A stretch of DNA of 64,000 nucleotides from Paraglaciecola mesophila KMM 241 (GCF_000315015.1 NZ_BAEP01000007.1:62001-126000), one strand, 5' to 3'. Shown: positions 36,200 through 45,697, counted from the first letter of the stretch. Notes: generated by a model not told the origin, from the sequence alone. Program-made: numbers and translations.

Positions 36200-36742
36200 T
36201 CAAAATGATTTTGCGTATGCAATGTTCAAAAAGTCCATTCCAGGATTATTACTTCCCAGGCCACCATTGGAATAATGCATGTATCGTAACGCCAAGGATG
36301 ATGTATTGTTCTGACCAAATTCAACTTTTACTCCCAATCTGTCTTCAAATTGGTAGTGAGAGCCAATATCTTTACCGGCAAATTTTCTATCTTTTACTAG
36401 GCTCACGCCGATACCTGCTTCCCATTTCACTGGGTATTGGTCCCATAACGTAGCAAATTGCTTTGATATAACCGGTGACAGAGAAACCGCATAATTAGTC
36501 TGGTGGCTATTTTGCTCTCCGTATTCCCAGAAATTGGCGCTGACTTCCCAATATAAATCTACCTTACCCAGCCAAGGTATTTCGGCTACCTGATGGGTAA
36601 AAGGCCGGTAAGCCAATCGGATCCCTTGCGTGCTCCCTTCACCATTTAAAAAGTCAATTGCGTACCCTTGCTCTCTAGCATGAACAGTACCTGAGAGTAC
36701 GACCAAGAAAATTGTTAACCCGAACACGAGTGACCTGCGCAT
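36200..36742 (-). CDS. Lipid A 3-O-deacylase PagL-like (acyloxyacyl hydrolase family)
   Basis: A 180-residue outer-membrane protein (PF09411-type). A signal peptide ends at TVHA; then an eight-stranded barrel pattern ends in Phe. The active-site block is near the C-terminus, LRYMHYSNGGLGSNNPGMDFLNIAY, containing the His-x-Ser pair and downstream acidic residue of PagL; the acid is Asp or one nearby Glu, so the triad is not fully fixed by eye. PagL removes the 3-O-acyl chain of lipid A and lowers endotoxicity and permeability. It adds to other envelope-modifying genes in this window but has its own promoter. Confidence 0.85.
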   Translation of the reverse strand: MRRSLVFGLTIFLVVLSGTVHAREQGYAIDFLNGEGSTQGIRLAYRPFTHQVAEIPWLGKVDLYWEVSANFWEYGEQNSHQTNYAVSLSPVISKQFATLWDQYPVKWEAGIGVSLVKDRKFAGKDIGSHYQFEDRLGVKVEFGQNNTSSLALRYMHYSNGGLGSNNPGMDFLNIAYAKSF

Positions 36743-37000
36743 TCTGCCCCTATAAATTGATTAATAATTTACGCTTCAGGGAGCAGAATGAATGCCATCT
36801 CAAATGTTCGTTTAAATAGAGTTTAAAAATCAATGAGTTAGTTCATATTCTGGGTAGTGTAGCAAGGCGGGGAATAATGCTATTTTGTAAAATTTCAAAT
36901 CGAAGAAAGTAAATTCTTCTTATTAGTTGGCGTTATTTTCATGGAAAATAGCACCAACCAAACGATATTAATGATGTTCAATCTGGCTAAAAAAAGCCAT

Positions 37001-37450
37001 TCAATTGACTGATCCCGCGCTGAGCTCATATTCAAGTGAAGGGTCAACCAGAAATTTCCCTGCCATTGCTTCTCGACCTAATAACATCAAATAGGTCATT
37101 TCAGAGCGGTCTGTAAGTGTCAATTGAATGTCCCATGTCAAATCGGCCATTTGGATTTCAGTTTTAATGGTGTAACGCTTTTCAAGGGTGGCGGTTGAGC
37201 TTTTCACACGCTTGATGGCTTCTACTTTTGCTTCGCGGCGAACAATTTCAGCCACATTGTGGATATTCGGATGAATGTCGAAGCTGACCCAAGTATTACC
37301 ACCACGTTCGAACTCTTCAATATTGTCTACGTGTAGCGATGAGGTCGTAGCGCCAGTATCAACTCTAACGTTTAACGATTGGATCGTCAGTTCTGGTAAG
37401 TCACACAATTCCAGGGTGCCGACTATAGGCTTATTTAAATATCTATGCAT
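37001..37450 (-). CDS. rimB: RimB/RimK-associated retropepsin-like protease (PF05618 family)
   Basis: A 149-residue protein of the family often labelled 'ATP-dependent zinc protease'. The core shows LNVRVDTGATTSSLHVDNI, an aspartic-protease-like DTGA, then VSFDIHPN and MTYLMLLGREAMAGKFLVDP (LGRE). In other bacteria RimB is encoded with RimK and is reported to act on the poly-glutamate tail of S6. It follows rimK by 71 bases on the same strand, which supports the call. Whether it is a protease here is inferred from family. Confidence 0.82.
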   Translation of the reverse strand: MHRYLNKPIVGTLELCDLPELTIQSLNVRVDTGATTSSLHVDNIEEFERGGNTWVSFDIHPNIHNVAEIVRREAKVEAIKRVKSSTATLEKRYTIKTEIQMADLTWDIQLTLTDRSEMTYLMLLGREAMAGKFLVDPSLEYELSAGSVN

Positions 37451-37521
37451 CGTTGTATCTCTTCAAGGATGGGCGCGCAAGCAGGTTTTACACAAAGCGC
37501 GCCTAGGTTGAATCGTAGCGT

Positions 37522-38427
37522 CTAACCTTTGCCGCGGGTCTTGGTATTATTAGGTTTGGCATTTTTTACAATAAATTCGATGATCATGCTAGCAACATCT
37601 TTGCCTGTCGCTGTCTCAATCCCCTCCAATCCGGGGGACGAGTTGACTTCCATTACCACAGGGCCATGGTTTGAACGCAGAATATCCACACCGCACATGT
37701 TTAGGCCCATGGTCTTCGCCGCATCAATAGCTGTTTTGCGTTCTTGTGGCGAAAGCCGCACTAAGCTGGCGGAACCTCCGCGGTGTAAGTTTGAGCGGAA
37801 CTCACCTGCAGCAGCTTGGCGTTTCATGGCGGCAACCACTTTACCGCCTACGACTAAGCAACGAATATCCGCACCGCCAGCCTCTTTGATATATTCCTGA
37901 ACTAAAATATTCGCGTTTAATCCCATGAAAGCTTCAATGATAGATTCAGCAGCTTTCTGTGTATCAGCTAGTACTACACCTATGCCTTGAGTACCTTCTA
38001 ATAATTTAATAACAACCGGAGCGCCCCCGACATTTTTTATCAAGTCATCGATACGGTCAGGCTGGCGAGCAAAGCCTGTACGAGGCATACCAATGCCCTT
38101 GCGCGACAATAACTGCATCGAGCGCAATTTGTCGCGAGAACGGCTAATGGCCACAGACTCGTTAATACTAAAGGTACCCATCATTTCAAATTGACGAACC
38201 ACGGCTGTGCCATAAAACGTCACAGATGCACCGATGCGCGGAATAATAGCGTCGTAATAGGGTAAGGCTTCACCTTTAAAGCGAACGGCCGGGCGGTTGC
38301 TGCTGATGTCCATGTAGCAATGCAGTGTGTCGATAATATCGACTTCATGACCTAAGCTTTCGCCTGCTTCTTTGAGGCGTCTGGTGGAATAAAGATTTTG
38401 GTTACGCGATAAAATAGCTATTTTCAT
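37522..38427 (-). CDS. rimK: Ribosomal protein S6 glutamate ligase RimK
   Basis: A 301-residue ATP-grasp ligase. Typical segments: [39 protein letters not shown] at the N-terminus, [40 protein letters not shown] (ATP-grasp loop), [30 protein letters not shown] and [13 protein letters not shown] (metal-binding Glu/Asn). RimK adds glutamates to the C-terminus of ribosomal protein S6. It heads a two-gene minus-strand unit with rimB and is divergent from zntB. Confidence 0.95.
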   Translation of the reverse strand: MKIAILSRNQNLYSTRRLKEAGESLGHEVDIIDTLHCYMDISSNRPAVRFKGEALPYYDAIIPRIGASVTFYGTAVVRQFEMMGTFSINESVAISRSRDKLRSMQLLSRKGIGMPRTGFARQPDRIDDLIKNVGGAPVVIKLLEGTQGIGVVLADTQKAAESIIEAFMGLNANILVQEYIKEAGGADIRCLVVGGKVVAAMKRQAAAGEFRSNLHRGGSASLVRLSPQERKTAIDAAKTMGLNMCGVDILRSNHGPVVMEVNSSPGLEGIETATGKDVASMIIEFIVKNAKPNNTKTRGKG

Positions 38428-38680
38428 GTGGATCTCTGAAAAATCAATGAATGTAAACTGAGCCTAAACCCGGACAAAGAATGCAATCAAACACGTTGTT
38501 AAGCGTGTCTATTCATTGGATTTGAAGTCATTACTGGAAGTCGTATATGAAGTGACGACTGAATATGTGTAGTGTACACCTTTTAAGATTTTTTAAACCC
38601 TGAGAGCGCAAAAAACAGGTTTGCATACACAAAAAGGTGCTTTATATTCGCCACACTTATCGTACGGTGGGAGTAACACC

Positions 38681-39670
38681 ATGCAACATCAGCAAGAACA
38701 GTCTTTAAATCAACACGATAGCTTTTTATGGGCGTATTATTTTACGGACGGCTCGGCCAGCCCTGTTGATTTATTAGGACTGAAAGCTACAGAGAATGAA
38801 CCGGGCTTTACGTGGGTGCATTTGCAGTCGGACTCGATTGACGCAGAGCAAACAATGTATGACCTAGGGTTGTCAAAAAACGTTGCTGACTCGCTGATCG
38901 CCCTAGAGACACGGCCTAAAACCTTAAGTATTGATGGTGGCTTAGTCGTTTATTTACGCGGTATTAATACTAACCCTGATGCAGATCCAGAAGACATGGT
39001 TTCGTTGCGCTTATGGCTAACCGAAAAGGGCATTGTGTCAGCCAGGCGTAAAGATAGAAAATTATATTCAGTACAAGACGTTAAAAATGATATTGACCAA
39101 GGTAGTAAGATATCCAGCGCTGGTGATTTGCTGCTAGAAGTGATTGAGCGAGTGGTCTTCCATATAAGCGAAATGGTGGATATTTTAGATGAAGAGCTAG
39201 TCGATTTTGAAACATCAGAATCTATGGATAGCAAAGCACGTCAACGTTTGTCCACTGTGCGCCGACAAGCCGCCTCAATACGCCGTTACCTGGCACCGCA
39301 ACGAGACGCCCTCGATACACTGTACCGCAGCAACCAGTTTTTGACCCCCGAGCAAGCATTTAGGTTGAGAGAGCTTAGCGATAGAACCACGCGCTATGTA
39401 GAGGATTTAGATCTCGCCCGTGAACGTGCAATCGTATTGCAAGACGAAGTACGTAACCGAATTGCAGATCGCCAAGGCATGGTGATGTACGTTTTGTCTC
39501 TAGTAACGGCTATTTTCTTGCCTCTGTCATTTCTGACCGGCGTTTTTGGCATGAACGTGGGCGGATTGCCCGGTATTGATAACCCGCACGCGTTCAATGT
39601 TTTAACCTTCTCTATGTTGGGGCTTGTTGCCGTATTAGGAGGCTTTATGGTGTGGAAAAAGTGGTTCTGA
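38681..39670 (+). CDS. zntB: Zinc transporter ZntB (CorA family)
   Basis: A 329-residue CorA-family transporter. A large N-terminal cytoplasmic domain (WAYYFTDGSASPVDLL; FTWVHLQSD; LRLWLTEKGIVSARRKDRKLYSVQDV) leads to a long helix and two C-terminal membrane helices, with the pore signature GMNVGGLPG at the end of the first. ZntB moves Zn2+ and is proton-coupled by current evidence. ATG at 38681 is chosen because GGGAG lies just upstream; a TTG at 38621 adds 20 residues without family similarity. Confidence 0.9.
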   Translation: MQHQQEQSLNQHDSFLWAYYFTDGSASPVDLLGLKATENEPGFTWVHLQSDSIDAEQTMYDLGLSKNVADSLIALETRPKTLSIDGGLVVYLRGINTNPDADPEDMVSLRLWLTEKGIVSARRKDRKLYSVQDVKNDIDQGSKISSAGDLLLEVIERVVFHISEMVDILDEELVDFETSESMDSKARQRLSTVRRQAASIRRYLAPQRDALDTLYRSNQFLTPEQAFRLRELSDRTTRYVEDLDLARERAIVLQDEVRNRIADRQGMVMYVLSLVTAIFLPLSFLTGVFGMNVGGLPGIDNPHAFNVLTFSMLGLVAVLGGFMVWKKWF

Positions 39671-39861
39671 TAGTTGTTACTTATTAACACCGCCAGCAAC
39701 ACAAATATCATCGTACACAGTAAAAACAATCCGCCAAAGCTAGGGCTGGATAATAAAATGCAATTAACGACAAACTTTTTCGGTCCTTAACCGTAATGAC
39801 CAGTCATAGTTTTCATCATTACCGTTGTGAAAATGGTATTAGCTAAAGTGAAAGGGCCGCG

Positions 39862-40989
39862 GTGCAAAAGGTAGTAGTATCATCTCATAGTCAGCAAATC
39901 AGCCAGCAAGTGCTTCGTCAATTGTTGCAACGCTTTGCCGACTTAGGGCTAACGCCTCTGGTGCATGTGGAGCTAGAAGGAGTCTATGAAACCGCGTCAG
40001 CGAAGCATTCTTTAGACTTTGCGAGAGTAAACCAGTCGTTGCTGGATTTGGGCATCAACGGGGCCCTAAAAACAGAATTTTGGCATCAGCAATGGGAATA
40101 CGTTTCCTTGTTTAACGGTCAATCACCCCTAAAAGAGGCGCAAGATTTAGCCAGTGCAATGCAATTGCTACCGACTATTATGCGCCGCTTTGGCGCCAGT
40201 AATGTCTTGCTAAAGCCCGTCGCTTGGGCAGCTGACAAAGGGCGATATGTGCTAGGTTCCGGCGCAATATTTTCAACTGACACTCGCTCTGTTCATATAC
40301 CTAATGCGATTCAAATGAATGTAAGTGTGGCGGATAATACTGGTCGAAACCTTATACCGCACTCAAATTTAGGCGAGTGGATACAACACTATTTACTGAC
40401 CAATAGTTTTCACTGCTGTTTGTTATTTCTACCTGAAGAGGATGCCTTCAAGCGTCTTTCCCTGCGCAGCGATTACGGCCTTGATGCTGAATTGAGTTCA
40501 CCGTTTATGTTATCTGGCGGTCATCAGGGCAGTATTGCCTTGTATAAAGAAGTGGGCAAGCACAACCAACCTATGGGGCAAGAGCCGTTATTCTATGGAG
40601 CCAATAACCAGGTACTGAGTTATAGCCATAATTGGCAAAAGACGGCGCGAGTAGAGCATCGAGTCGGGGCCACAAGCCCTGCTTATGATCCATATCTGAA
40701 TATGATCTTTATCCTATTAAATGTATTACAAGCCATTCAGAGTTGGCACAGTAAAGATGACTTGCCCCCGGCCTTTACTAGTCGAGCATTTCCACCTTCC
40801 TTGCATGATAGTCAAAAGAACGATGGGTCGGTGGAATCAGGAGCATTGGCGCTATTTTCTCAGCAGAACTGGTTCCCTCAGCAAATCGATTATTATTGTC
40901 AACAGGCCTTTTTGGGGCAATTTGAATCAGTAGGCACCTGGCTACAAACACAGTTTTTGCGGCGCTATACGCCAGAATTGATCACGTAA
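39862..40989 (+). CDS. Divergent glutamine-synthetase-fold protein, upstream of ovoA
   Basis: By eye this 375-residue protein follows the glutamine-synthetase catalytic domain in order: VLRQLLQRFADLGLTPLVHVELEG (Glu37/Glu39; GS E129/E131), the Glu72/Glu79 pair (GS E212/E220), LLKPV, NVSVADNTGRNLIPHSN in the GS His-loop position, AFKRL (Lys197-Arg198; GS YKR), and RVEHR plus DPYLNMIFIL (Arg263, Glu265, Arg267; GS R-x-E-x-R). The N-terminal beta-grasp domain is absent. The GS catalytic-loop His is Asn153 and the R-N-R phosphate motif is not seen, so the activity is likely changed or lost. It starts at GTG and ovoA follows after 17 bases. A gamma-glutamyl or amide ligase acting on an ovothiol-related compound is possible but inferred. 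Confidence 0.65.
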   Translation: MQKVVVSSHSQQISQQVLRQLLQRFADLGLTPLVHVELEGVYETASAKHSLDFARVNQSLLDLGINGALKTEFWHQQWEYVSLFNGQSPLKEAQDLASAMQLLPTIMRRFGASNVLLKPVAWAADKGRYVLGSGAIFSTDTRSVHIPNAIQMNVSVADNTGRNLIPHSNLGEWIQHYLLTNSFHCCLLFLPEEDAFKRLSLRSDYGLDAELSSPFMLSGGHQGSIALYKEVGKHNQPMGQEPLFYGANNQVLSYSHNWQKTARVEHRVGATSPAYDPYLNMIFILLNVLQAIQSWHSKDDLPPAFTSRAFPPSLHDSQKNDGSVESGALALFSQQNWFPQQIDYYCQQAFLGQFESVGTWLQTQFLRRYTPELIT

Positions 40990-41006
40990 TTAAAGAAGTT
41001 AATCAT

Positions 41007-43175
41007 ATGCATGCACAACAACTAAACACAATCGCTGAACCAGAAGTAGAGCAGATGCCTAGGCTGAACAAGCCTCCCTTGCTCAGCGGAACCAATGTTG
41101 CTGCCAAGCGCAGTGAATTGAAACGTTATTTCCTACAAAATTGGGCGCTTTATGAGTCATTGTTTGACTTGATTAATGACGACTCAGCATTTTATTTAAG
41201 GCCGGAGCCTCTGCGCCATCCGCTCATATTTTACTTTGGTCATACGGCCGTTTTTTACGTTAACAAGCTGATGTTGGGGAATTTTATCGGCGAGCGAGTC
41301 GATAAGCATATTGAGTCTACTTGTGCGGTGGGTGTGGATGAAATGTCGTGGGACGATTTATCCCCTGATAATTACCAGTGGCCGACAGTCAGCGCTGTAC
41401 GTGACTACCGTCATAAAGTGAAAGCTATGGTCAGCCGGTTTATCGATGACATGCCGCTGACATTGCCTATCACCCAAGATTCCCCAGCATGGATTATTCT
41501 GATGGGGTGTGAGCATGAAGGCATTCATATAGAAACCTCTTCGGTCATCATGCGTATGCTCGACACACAATACCTGTCTGATAATGGTCAATGGCCGGCT
41601 TGCTCTGATGTCGAATTTGTTAAACCGAAAAACCAACAAAATCTGTTGGTCAATGTTTCCCCTCAAGACATTCGACTGGGTAAACCGAGCAGTAATAACA
41701 CCTATGGCTGGGATAACGAATATGGAATTTCAGATGTTTCAGTGGGCGCTTTCAAGGCAAGTCAAACCTTAGTATCTAATCAAGAATTTTTGCAATTTAT
41801 TGATGCCGGTGGTTATCAAACGCCCGAGTTGTGGACAGATGAGGGCAAGGCTTGGTTGAAATATACCCAAGCGACTATGCCGCGTTTCTGGTTGCTTAAT
41901 GCTGGTGTTTATTACCAGCGTAATCTCATCCAAGAAATCCCGTTACCCGCTAGCTGGCCGGTTGAAGTGAATTACCTTGAGGCCAAAGCGTTTTGTAATT
42001 GGAAAGCAAAATCATCACAAGGCTTTGTGCGCCTGCCAACCGAAGCTGAGTGGCAAGTCCTAAGAGACACCTTAAAGAGCGATTTACCCTATTGGGACAC
42101 CGCGCCAGGTAATATTAATCTTGAGCATTTCGCGTCCTCATGTCCTGTGGACTTGTACCCTCAAGGCGATTTTTTTGATGTGATAGGGAATGTATGGCAA
42201 TGGACCGAAAGCCCCATAGACGGTTTTGATGGTTTTGCGGTGCACCCTCTTTATGATGACTTTTCGACACCAACATTTGACGGCCAACATAACTTAATTA
42301 AGGGCGGCTCTTGGATTTCTACCGGCAATGAGGCGACAAGAGATTCGCGCTATGCCTTTAGACGGCACTTCTTTCAACACGCTGGGTTTAGATATGTTGA
42401 GTCAAATAAGGAAGATATTCCCATTACCGAGGTGAATCCCTACGAAAGCCAAGTCGATATCAGTCGAATGCTGCATCATCAATATGGCGTTAACAGTGGT
42501 AATAAAGGGCACGATATTCAGCAGGTGTTATATCACTGCCAAACGATGTTGAGCAGCGCAACATGCAACAATACTAAAGCGTTAGATATTGGCTGTGGCA
42601 CCGGGCGCTTGAGTTTCGAGTTGAGCCATATATTCAAGCAGGTGGACGGTATAGATTTTACCGCGCGTCATATTCAGCAGGCTTTACAACTAAAAAACCG
42701 TGGTCAGCTGCGTTATGCATTGCCTAATGAGGGTGAACTGCAGCAATTTATAGAAGTAGGTTTGCGAGACGTCAATCTGAACGGGTGCTATGACAATCTG
42801 CACTTCACCCAAGGAGATGGGCATAACTTGAAGGCGCATTTTGATGATTACGATCTGATTGTTGCTCATCGCGTACTTGATGTACTTTACGATCCGCAAT
42901 TATTTATTAATCAAATGTTAGGCCGCCTGAAACAAGGTGGAATTTTACTGCTCTGTAGCGCCTACCAATGGTCAGAGGCGCTGACCCCTAAGCAGAAATG
43001 GCTAGGTGGCTTTAAAGCTAACGGTGAAAATCAAACCAGCGAGACACATTTAAAGCACTTATTAGCAGTGCACAGTGAATTGCTTACCGAGTCTGAGGTT
43101 ATTAGTGATGTCCAGTTAGATAGTAGAAGCAGCCAGCGACAGCGAAATCATTTAACGTTGTGGAAAAAACACTAA
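41007..43175 (+). CDS. ovoA: 5-histidylcysteine sulfoxide synthase / mercaptohistidine methyltransferase OvoA
   Basis: A 722-residue OvoA with all three modules: a DinB-like N-terminal domain, an FGE-sulfatase-type domain and a SAM methyltransferase. Iron ligands are in YFGHTAVF (His79) and the motif HEGIHIE (His170, His174). The FGE-type part includes GFVRLPTEAEWQVLRD, IGNVWQWTES, KGGSWISTGNEATRDSRYAFRRHFFQHAGFRYV. The methyltransferase has LDIGCGTGRLSFELS (about 525). OvoA joins cysteine to the histidine ring using O2 and later methylates 5-thiohistidine to ovothiol A, a strong antioxidant thiol. No ovoB (lyase) is adjacent. It is co-transcribed with the GS-fold gene. Confidence 0.93.
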   Translation: MHAQQLNTIAEPEVEQMPRLNKPPLLSGTNVAAKRSELKRYFLQNWALYESLFDLINDDSAFYLRPEPLRHPLIFYFGHTAVFYVNKLMLGNFIGERVDKHIESTCAVGVDEMSWDDLSPDNYQWPTVSAVRDYRHKVKAMVSRFIDDMPLTLPITQDSPAWIILMGCEHEGIHIETSSVIMRMLDTQYLSDNGQWPACSDVEFVKPKNQQNLLVNVSPQDIRLGKPSSNNTYGWDNEYGISDVSVGAFKASQTLVSNQEFLQFIDAGGYQTPELWTDEGKAWLKYTQATMPRFWLLNAGVYYQRNLIQEIPLPASWPVEVNYLEAKAFCNWKAKSSQGFVRLPTEAEWQVLRDTLKSDLPYWDTAPGNINLEHFASSCPVDLYPQGDFFDVIGNVWQWTESPIDGFDGFAVHPLYDDFSTPTFDGQHNLIKGGSWISTGNEATRDSRYAFRRHFFQHAGFRYVESNKEDIPITEVNPYESQVDISRMLHHQYGVNSGNKGHDIQQVLYHCQTMLSSATCNNTKALDIGCGTGRLSFELSHIFKQVDGIDFTARHIQQALQLKNRGQLRYALPNEGELQQFIEVGLRDVNLNGCYDNLHFTQGDGHNLKAHFDDYDLIVAHRVLDVLYDPQLFINQMLGRLKQGGILLLCSAYQWSEALTPKQKWLGGFKANGENQTSETHLKHLLAVHSELLTESEVISDVQLDSRSSQRQRNHLTLWKKH

Positions 43176-43197
43176 GCGCAGTGTAAATCACTAAGGT

Positions 43198-43223
43198 AAA
43201 CGCTGTATTCTACGGCGTTTTTT
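43198..43223 (+). terminator. Terminator of the ovoA operon
   Basis: AAACGCTGTA, short loop, TACGGCGTTT (one T-G pair) and a run of T lie 22 bases after the ovoA stop. Confidence 0.85.
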
Positions 43224-43288
43224 GCTTTTGATACTGATACACTCCGCTCACAGGTTATGCGCCGCGAAGCTATCCGTAAAATTATAAT

Positions 43289-43360
43289 GCGATAAGTAGT
43301 TCGATAAGTAGTTCGATAAGTCGTGCGATAAATAATGCGATAAATAGTGCGGTAAAATGG
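43289..43360. repeat. Six tandem 12-bp repeats before the flavin monooxygenase gene
   Basis: Units at 43289, 43301, 43313, 43325, 43337 and 43349 follow the consensus GCGATAAGTAGT with decay towards the end (last unit GCGGTAAAATGG). The array stops 12 bases before the start codon, so it lies in the promoter or leader. Confidence 0.9.
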
Positions 43361-43372
43361 TGAACATGCTTT

Positions 43373-44560
43373 ATGCCTAAAAAAGTGATTATCGCTGGTG
43401 GCGGTATTGGTGGTTTAAGCGCAGCACTTGCGCTCAACCTTCAAGGTTTTGACGTAGATATTTTTGAGCAAAGTGACGCTTTAAAAGAAGTAGGGGCGGG
43501 TATACAGCTAAGCCCAAATGCCATGCACGCGTTAACGGCATTAGGTGTGCAGGATAAGATAATAGCACTTGGTTTTTTGCCGCAAAATGCCACGATGCGT
43601 CATTATCAAACAGCAAAAACGTATTTACAGATGCCATTAGGTTCTGCGATTGAGCAAAAATATGGTGCCCCTTATGTACATATTCATCGCGCTGACCTAC
43701 ACAAAATTCTCTACCAAAGCGCTTTAGAGCGCGGGGTAAAAATAACCTTAAATGCACGCGTAAAATCTTACAAGCATGTTAATACAAGTAATGCACAGCA
43801 AGTAAAAGCTGAATTGGCCGATGGTGGTGAATTGCACTGCGATGTATTAATTGGAGCTGATGGTATTCGCTCTTCAATAAAAAAGTGCATGTTGCCCCAA
43901 TCCGAAATCCAATTTACTGGGCAGGTGGCATGGCGCGGCACTATAAAAAGTCAGAACGTACCCAAGGGACTGGTGAACCCTGAGGCAAACTTATGGGTTG
44001 GCCCAGGGGCGCACGTAGTGAGCTACTACGTTCGAGGTGGCGACGAAATTAACGTAATCGCAGTGCAAGAGCGTGAACAGTGGGACGATGAACGCTGGAA
44101 CGTTGATGGCGACATAACAGCCTTACGTGCCTTGTTCTGTGACTGGCATCCTGATGTGCAGCAACTACTGGGTAAAATGGATGACTGTTTCTTATGGGGC
44201 TTATTCGGCAGCGCACCATTAGAAACTTGGGTAGACGGGCAGGTAGCCCTTTTAGGCGATGCCTGTCATCCCATGTTACCATTTGTGGCACAAGGTGCAG
44301 CGATGGCGATTGAAGATGGTGCTTGTTTAGCTAAAGCGCTATTAAGTGAACCACGGATGAACCATGCTCTTTTGAATTACCAATCTCAGCGTCTCGCACG
44401 AGTGACTAAAGTACAAAAAATGGCCGCCAACAACGCTGGTTTATATCACATGCAAGGCCTGAGTAATAAAATGAAACTACAGGCTTTGAAGCTTTTAAAC
44501 ATGATGTCTGCAGACCTTGCTTCATTCCCTATGTCATTTATTTATCGCTTTAACCAATAG
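43373..44560 (+). CDS. Class A FAD-dependent monooxygenase (salicylate/3-hydroxybenzoate hydroxylase-like)
   Basis: A 395-residue aromatic-ring hydroxylase. VIIAGGGIGGLSAALALNLQGFDVDIFE is the FAD Rossmann motif, DVLIGADGIRSSIKK the DG motif, and QVALLGDACHPMLPFVAQGAAMAIEDGACLAKAL the GD motif. Length and motifs fit NAD(P)H-dependent single-component hydroxylases (salicylate 1-, 3-hydroxybenzoate 6-hydroxylase). No ring-cleavage or transport gene is adjacent, so the substrate is unknown. The start ATG is directly after the 12-bp tandem array, which may affect its transcription or translation. Confidence 0.85.
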   Translation: MPKKVIIAGGGIGGLSAALALNLQGFDVDIFEQSDALKEVGAGIQLSPNAMHALTALGVQDKIIALGFLPQNATMRHYQTAKTYLQMPLGSAIEQKYGAPYVHIHRADLHKILYQSALERGVKITLNARVKSYKHVNTSNAQQVKAELADGGELHCDVLIGADGIRSSIKKCMLPQSEIQFTGQVAWRGTIKSQNVPKGLVNPEANLWVGPGAHVVSYYVRGGDEINVIAVQEREQWDDERWNVDGDITALRALFCDWHPDVQQLLGKMDDCFLWGLFGSAPLETWVDGQVALLGDACHPMLPFVAQGAAMAIEDGACLAKALLSEPRMNHALLNYQSQRLARVTKVQKMAANNAGLYHMQGLSNKMKLQALKLLNMMSADLASFPMSFIYRFNQ

Positions 44561-44932
44561 CGTCAATCGAATTAGCGATAAAGTTAATTGGTCAAGCAAG
44601 CTTAAGGGGGAGTGCATTAATCATGCGCTGATTTTTTCTTGCCTCGCTTATGACCGCAGAACGTATTTATACTCTCGGACGGCCGCATTTAGCAGCACTA
44701 CTTCTTAGTACTGAGAAAATAGCTTCGAGTAAACTTTTTAACAAAAAAACTAAAAAAACAACAATTGGTAAAGCCAAAGTTAATTAATTGGTTGACAATG
44801 AGTGTGTTAATTAGTTAGTTTAGCCTTGTAGACTTGGATTGGTAATGTACTTAGGCGGGCTGTGCGGTGCTCCTTGGGGAACTGATTGAAAGTTTATGTA
44901 TATACTAATTTGAAAACCCAGTGGAGAATATT
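44561..44932 (+). other. Intergenic region upstream of the SDR gene
   Basis: These 372 bases carry no convincing gene. Near 44765 is TTGGTAAAGCCAA, and 44792-44797 is a TTGACA. A recognisable -10 is not evident at the right distance. This is the regulatory region for the SDR that opens the alginate locus. Confidence 0.5.
44765..44777. promoter_or_regulatory. TTGG-N5-CCAA motif, copy upstream of SDR
   Basis: TTGGTAAAGCCAA is a small inverted repeat (TTGG / CCAA). A nearly identical copy (TTGGTAAGGCCAA) lies upstream of the second TonB receptor at 62240. It is 15 bases upstream of a TTGACA hexamer, consistent with a regulator site. Confidence 0.4.
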
Positions 44933-45679
44933 ATGACAATGAAAGGCAAAGTAGCCATAGTGGCAGGTGGTGGGCGTGATATTGGCCGCGCTTGTGCATT
45001 AGAATTGGCCGGCCGTGGTGCAGATGTGGTGATCACTTATCTTGCCAGCGAAGCTACCGCACAGAGTGCAGTTGAAGAAATTGAAAAACTTGGTGTTCGT
45101 GCGGTTGCAATCAAAGCCGACTTAACACAACAACAAGATGTTGATGCGTGTGTACAAAGCACAGTTGATAAATTTGGCAAAGTAGATTGCCTAGTGCATG
45201 TTTCAGGTGGTTTGGTTGAGCGTGTTAAAGTAGCAGACATGAGTCTTAGCCACTTCCATAAAGTGATGGACTTAAACCTAACATCACTTTTCATGATGAC
45301 TCACGCATGTATACCTCATATGCCTAAAGGCAGCAGCATAGTGACATTAGCATCTCAAGCGGGTCGTGATGGCGGCGGCGGTGGTGCAGCGATTTATGCT
45401 ACTTCGAAAGGCGCAGTAATGACATTTACACGTGGTCTAGCGAAAGAGCTTGGTCCAGACATTCGTGTTAATGGCGTTTGCCCAGGCATGATCAGCACTG
45501 GCTTCCACGATACTTTCACCCCTGACGCAGTGCGTGAGAAAGTGGCTGGCTCTACAGCGTTGCAACGTGAAGGTAACTCTGAAGAAGTGGCTAAATTGGT
45601 TGCCTTCTTGGCATCTGACGAAGCATCGTATATGACGGGTACTAACGTTGATATCAACGGTGGTATGTTGTTCTCATAA
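44933..45679 (+). CDS. SDR-family oxidoreductase, probable 4-deoxy-5-hexoseulose-uronate (DEH) reductase
   Basis: A 248-residue short-chain dehydrogenase. The cofactor loop is [13 protein letters not shown], with Asp16 replacing the second Gly of TGxxxGxG. The catalytic set is Ser141 (VTLASQAG), Tyr155 and Lys159 (YATSK), preceded by five glycines. VNGVCPGMI and [11 protein letters not shown] are standard C-terminal blocks. Beside alginate lyases and kdgK, the expected reaction is reduction of DEH to 2-keto-3-deoxygluconate; 3-oxoacyl reductase-like activity is the alternative. ATG at 44933 has GGAG seven bases upstream; GTG at 44921 adds four residues. It has its own terminator. Confidence 0.8.
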   Translation: MTMKGKVAIVAGGGRDIGRACALELAGRGADVVITYLASEATAQSAVEEIEKLGVRAVAIKADLTQQQDVDACVQSTVDKFGKVDCLVHVSGGLVERVKVADMSLSHFHKVMDLNLTSLFMMTHACIPHMPKGSSIVTLASQAGRDGGGGGAAIYATSKGAVMTFTRGLAKELGPDIRVNGVCPGMISTGFHDTFTPDAVREKVAGSTALQREGNSEEVAKLVAFLASDEASYMTGTNVDINGGMLFS

Positions 45680-45697
45680 TCGAGTTATCGTTTATGT

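Noticed and set aside
43289-43360. CRISPR array
   Set aside because: The 12-bp units are directly tandem without spacers and there are no cas genes.
44517-44708. Open frame overlapping the end of the monooxygenase gene
   Set aside because: Shadow frame; no similarity to a known family and no ribosome site.
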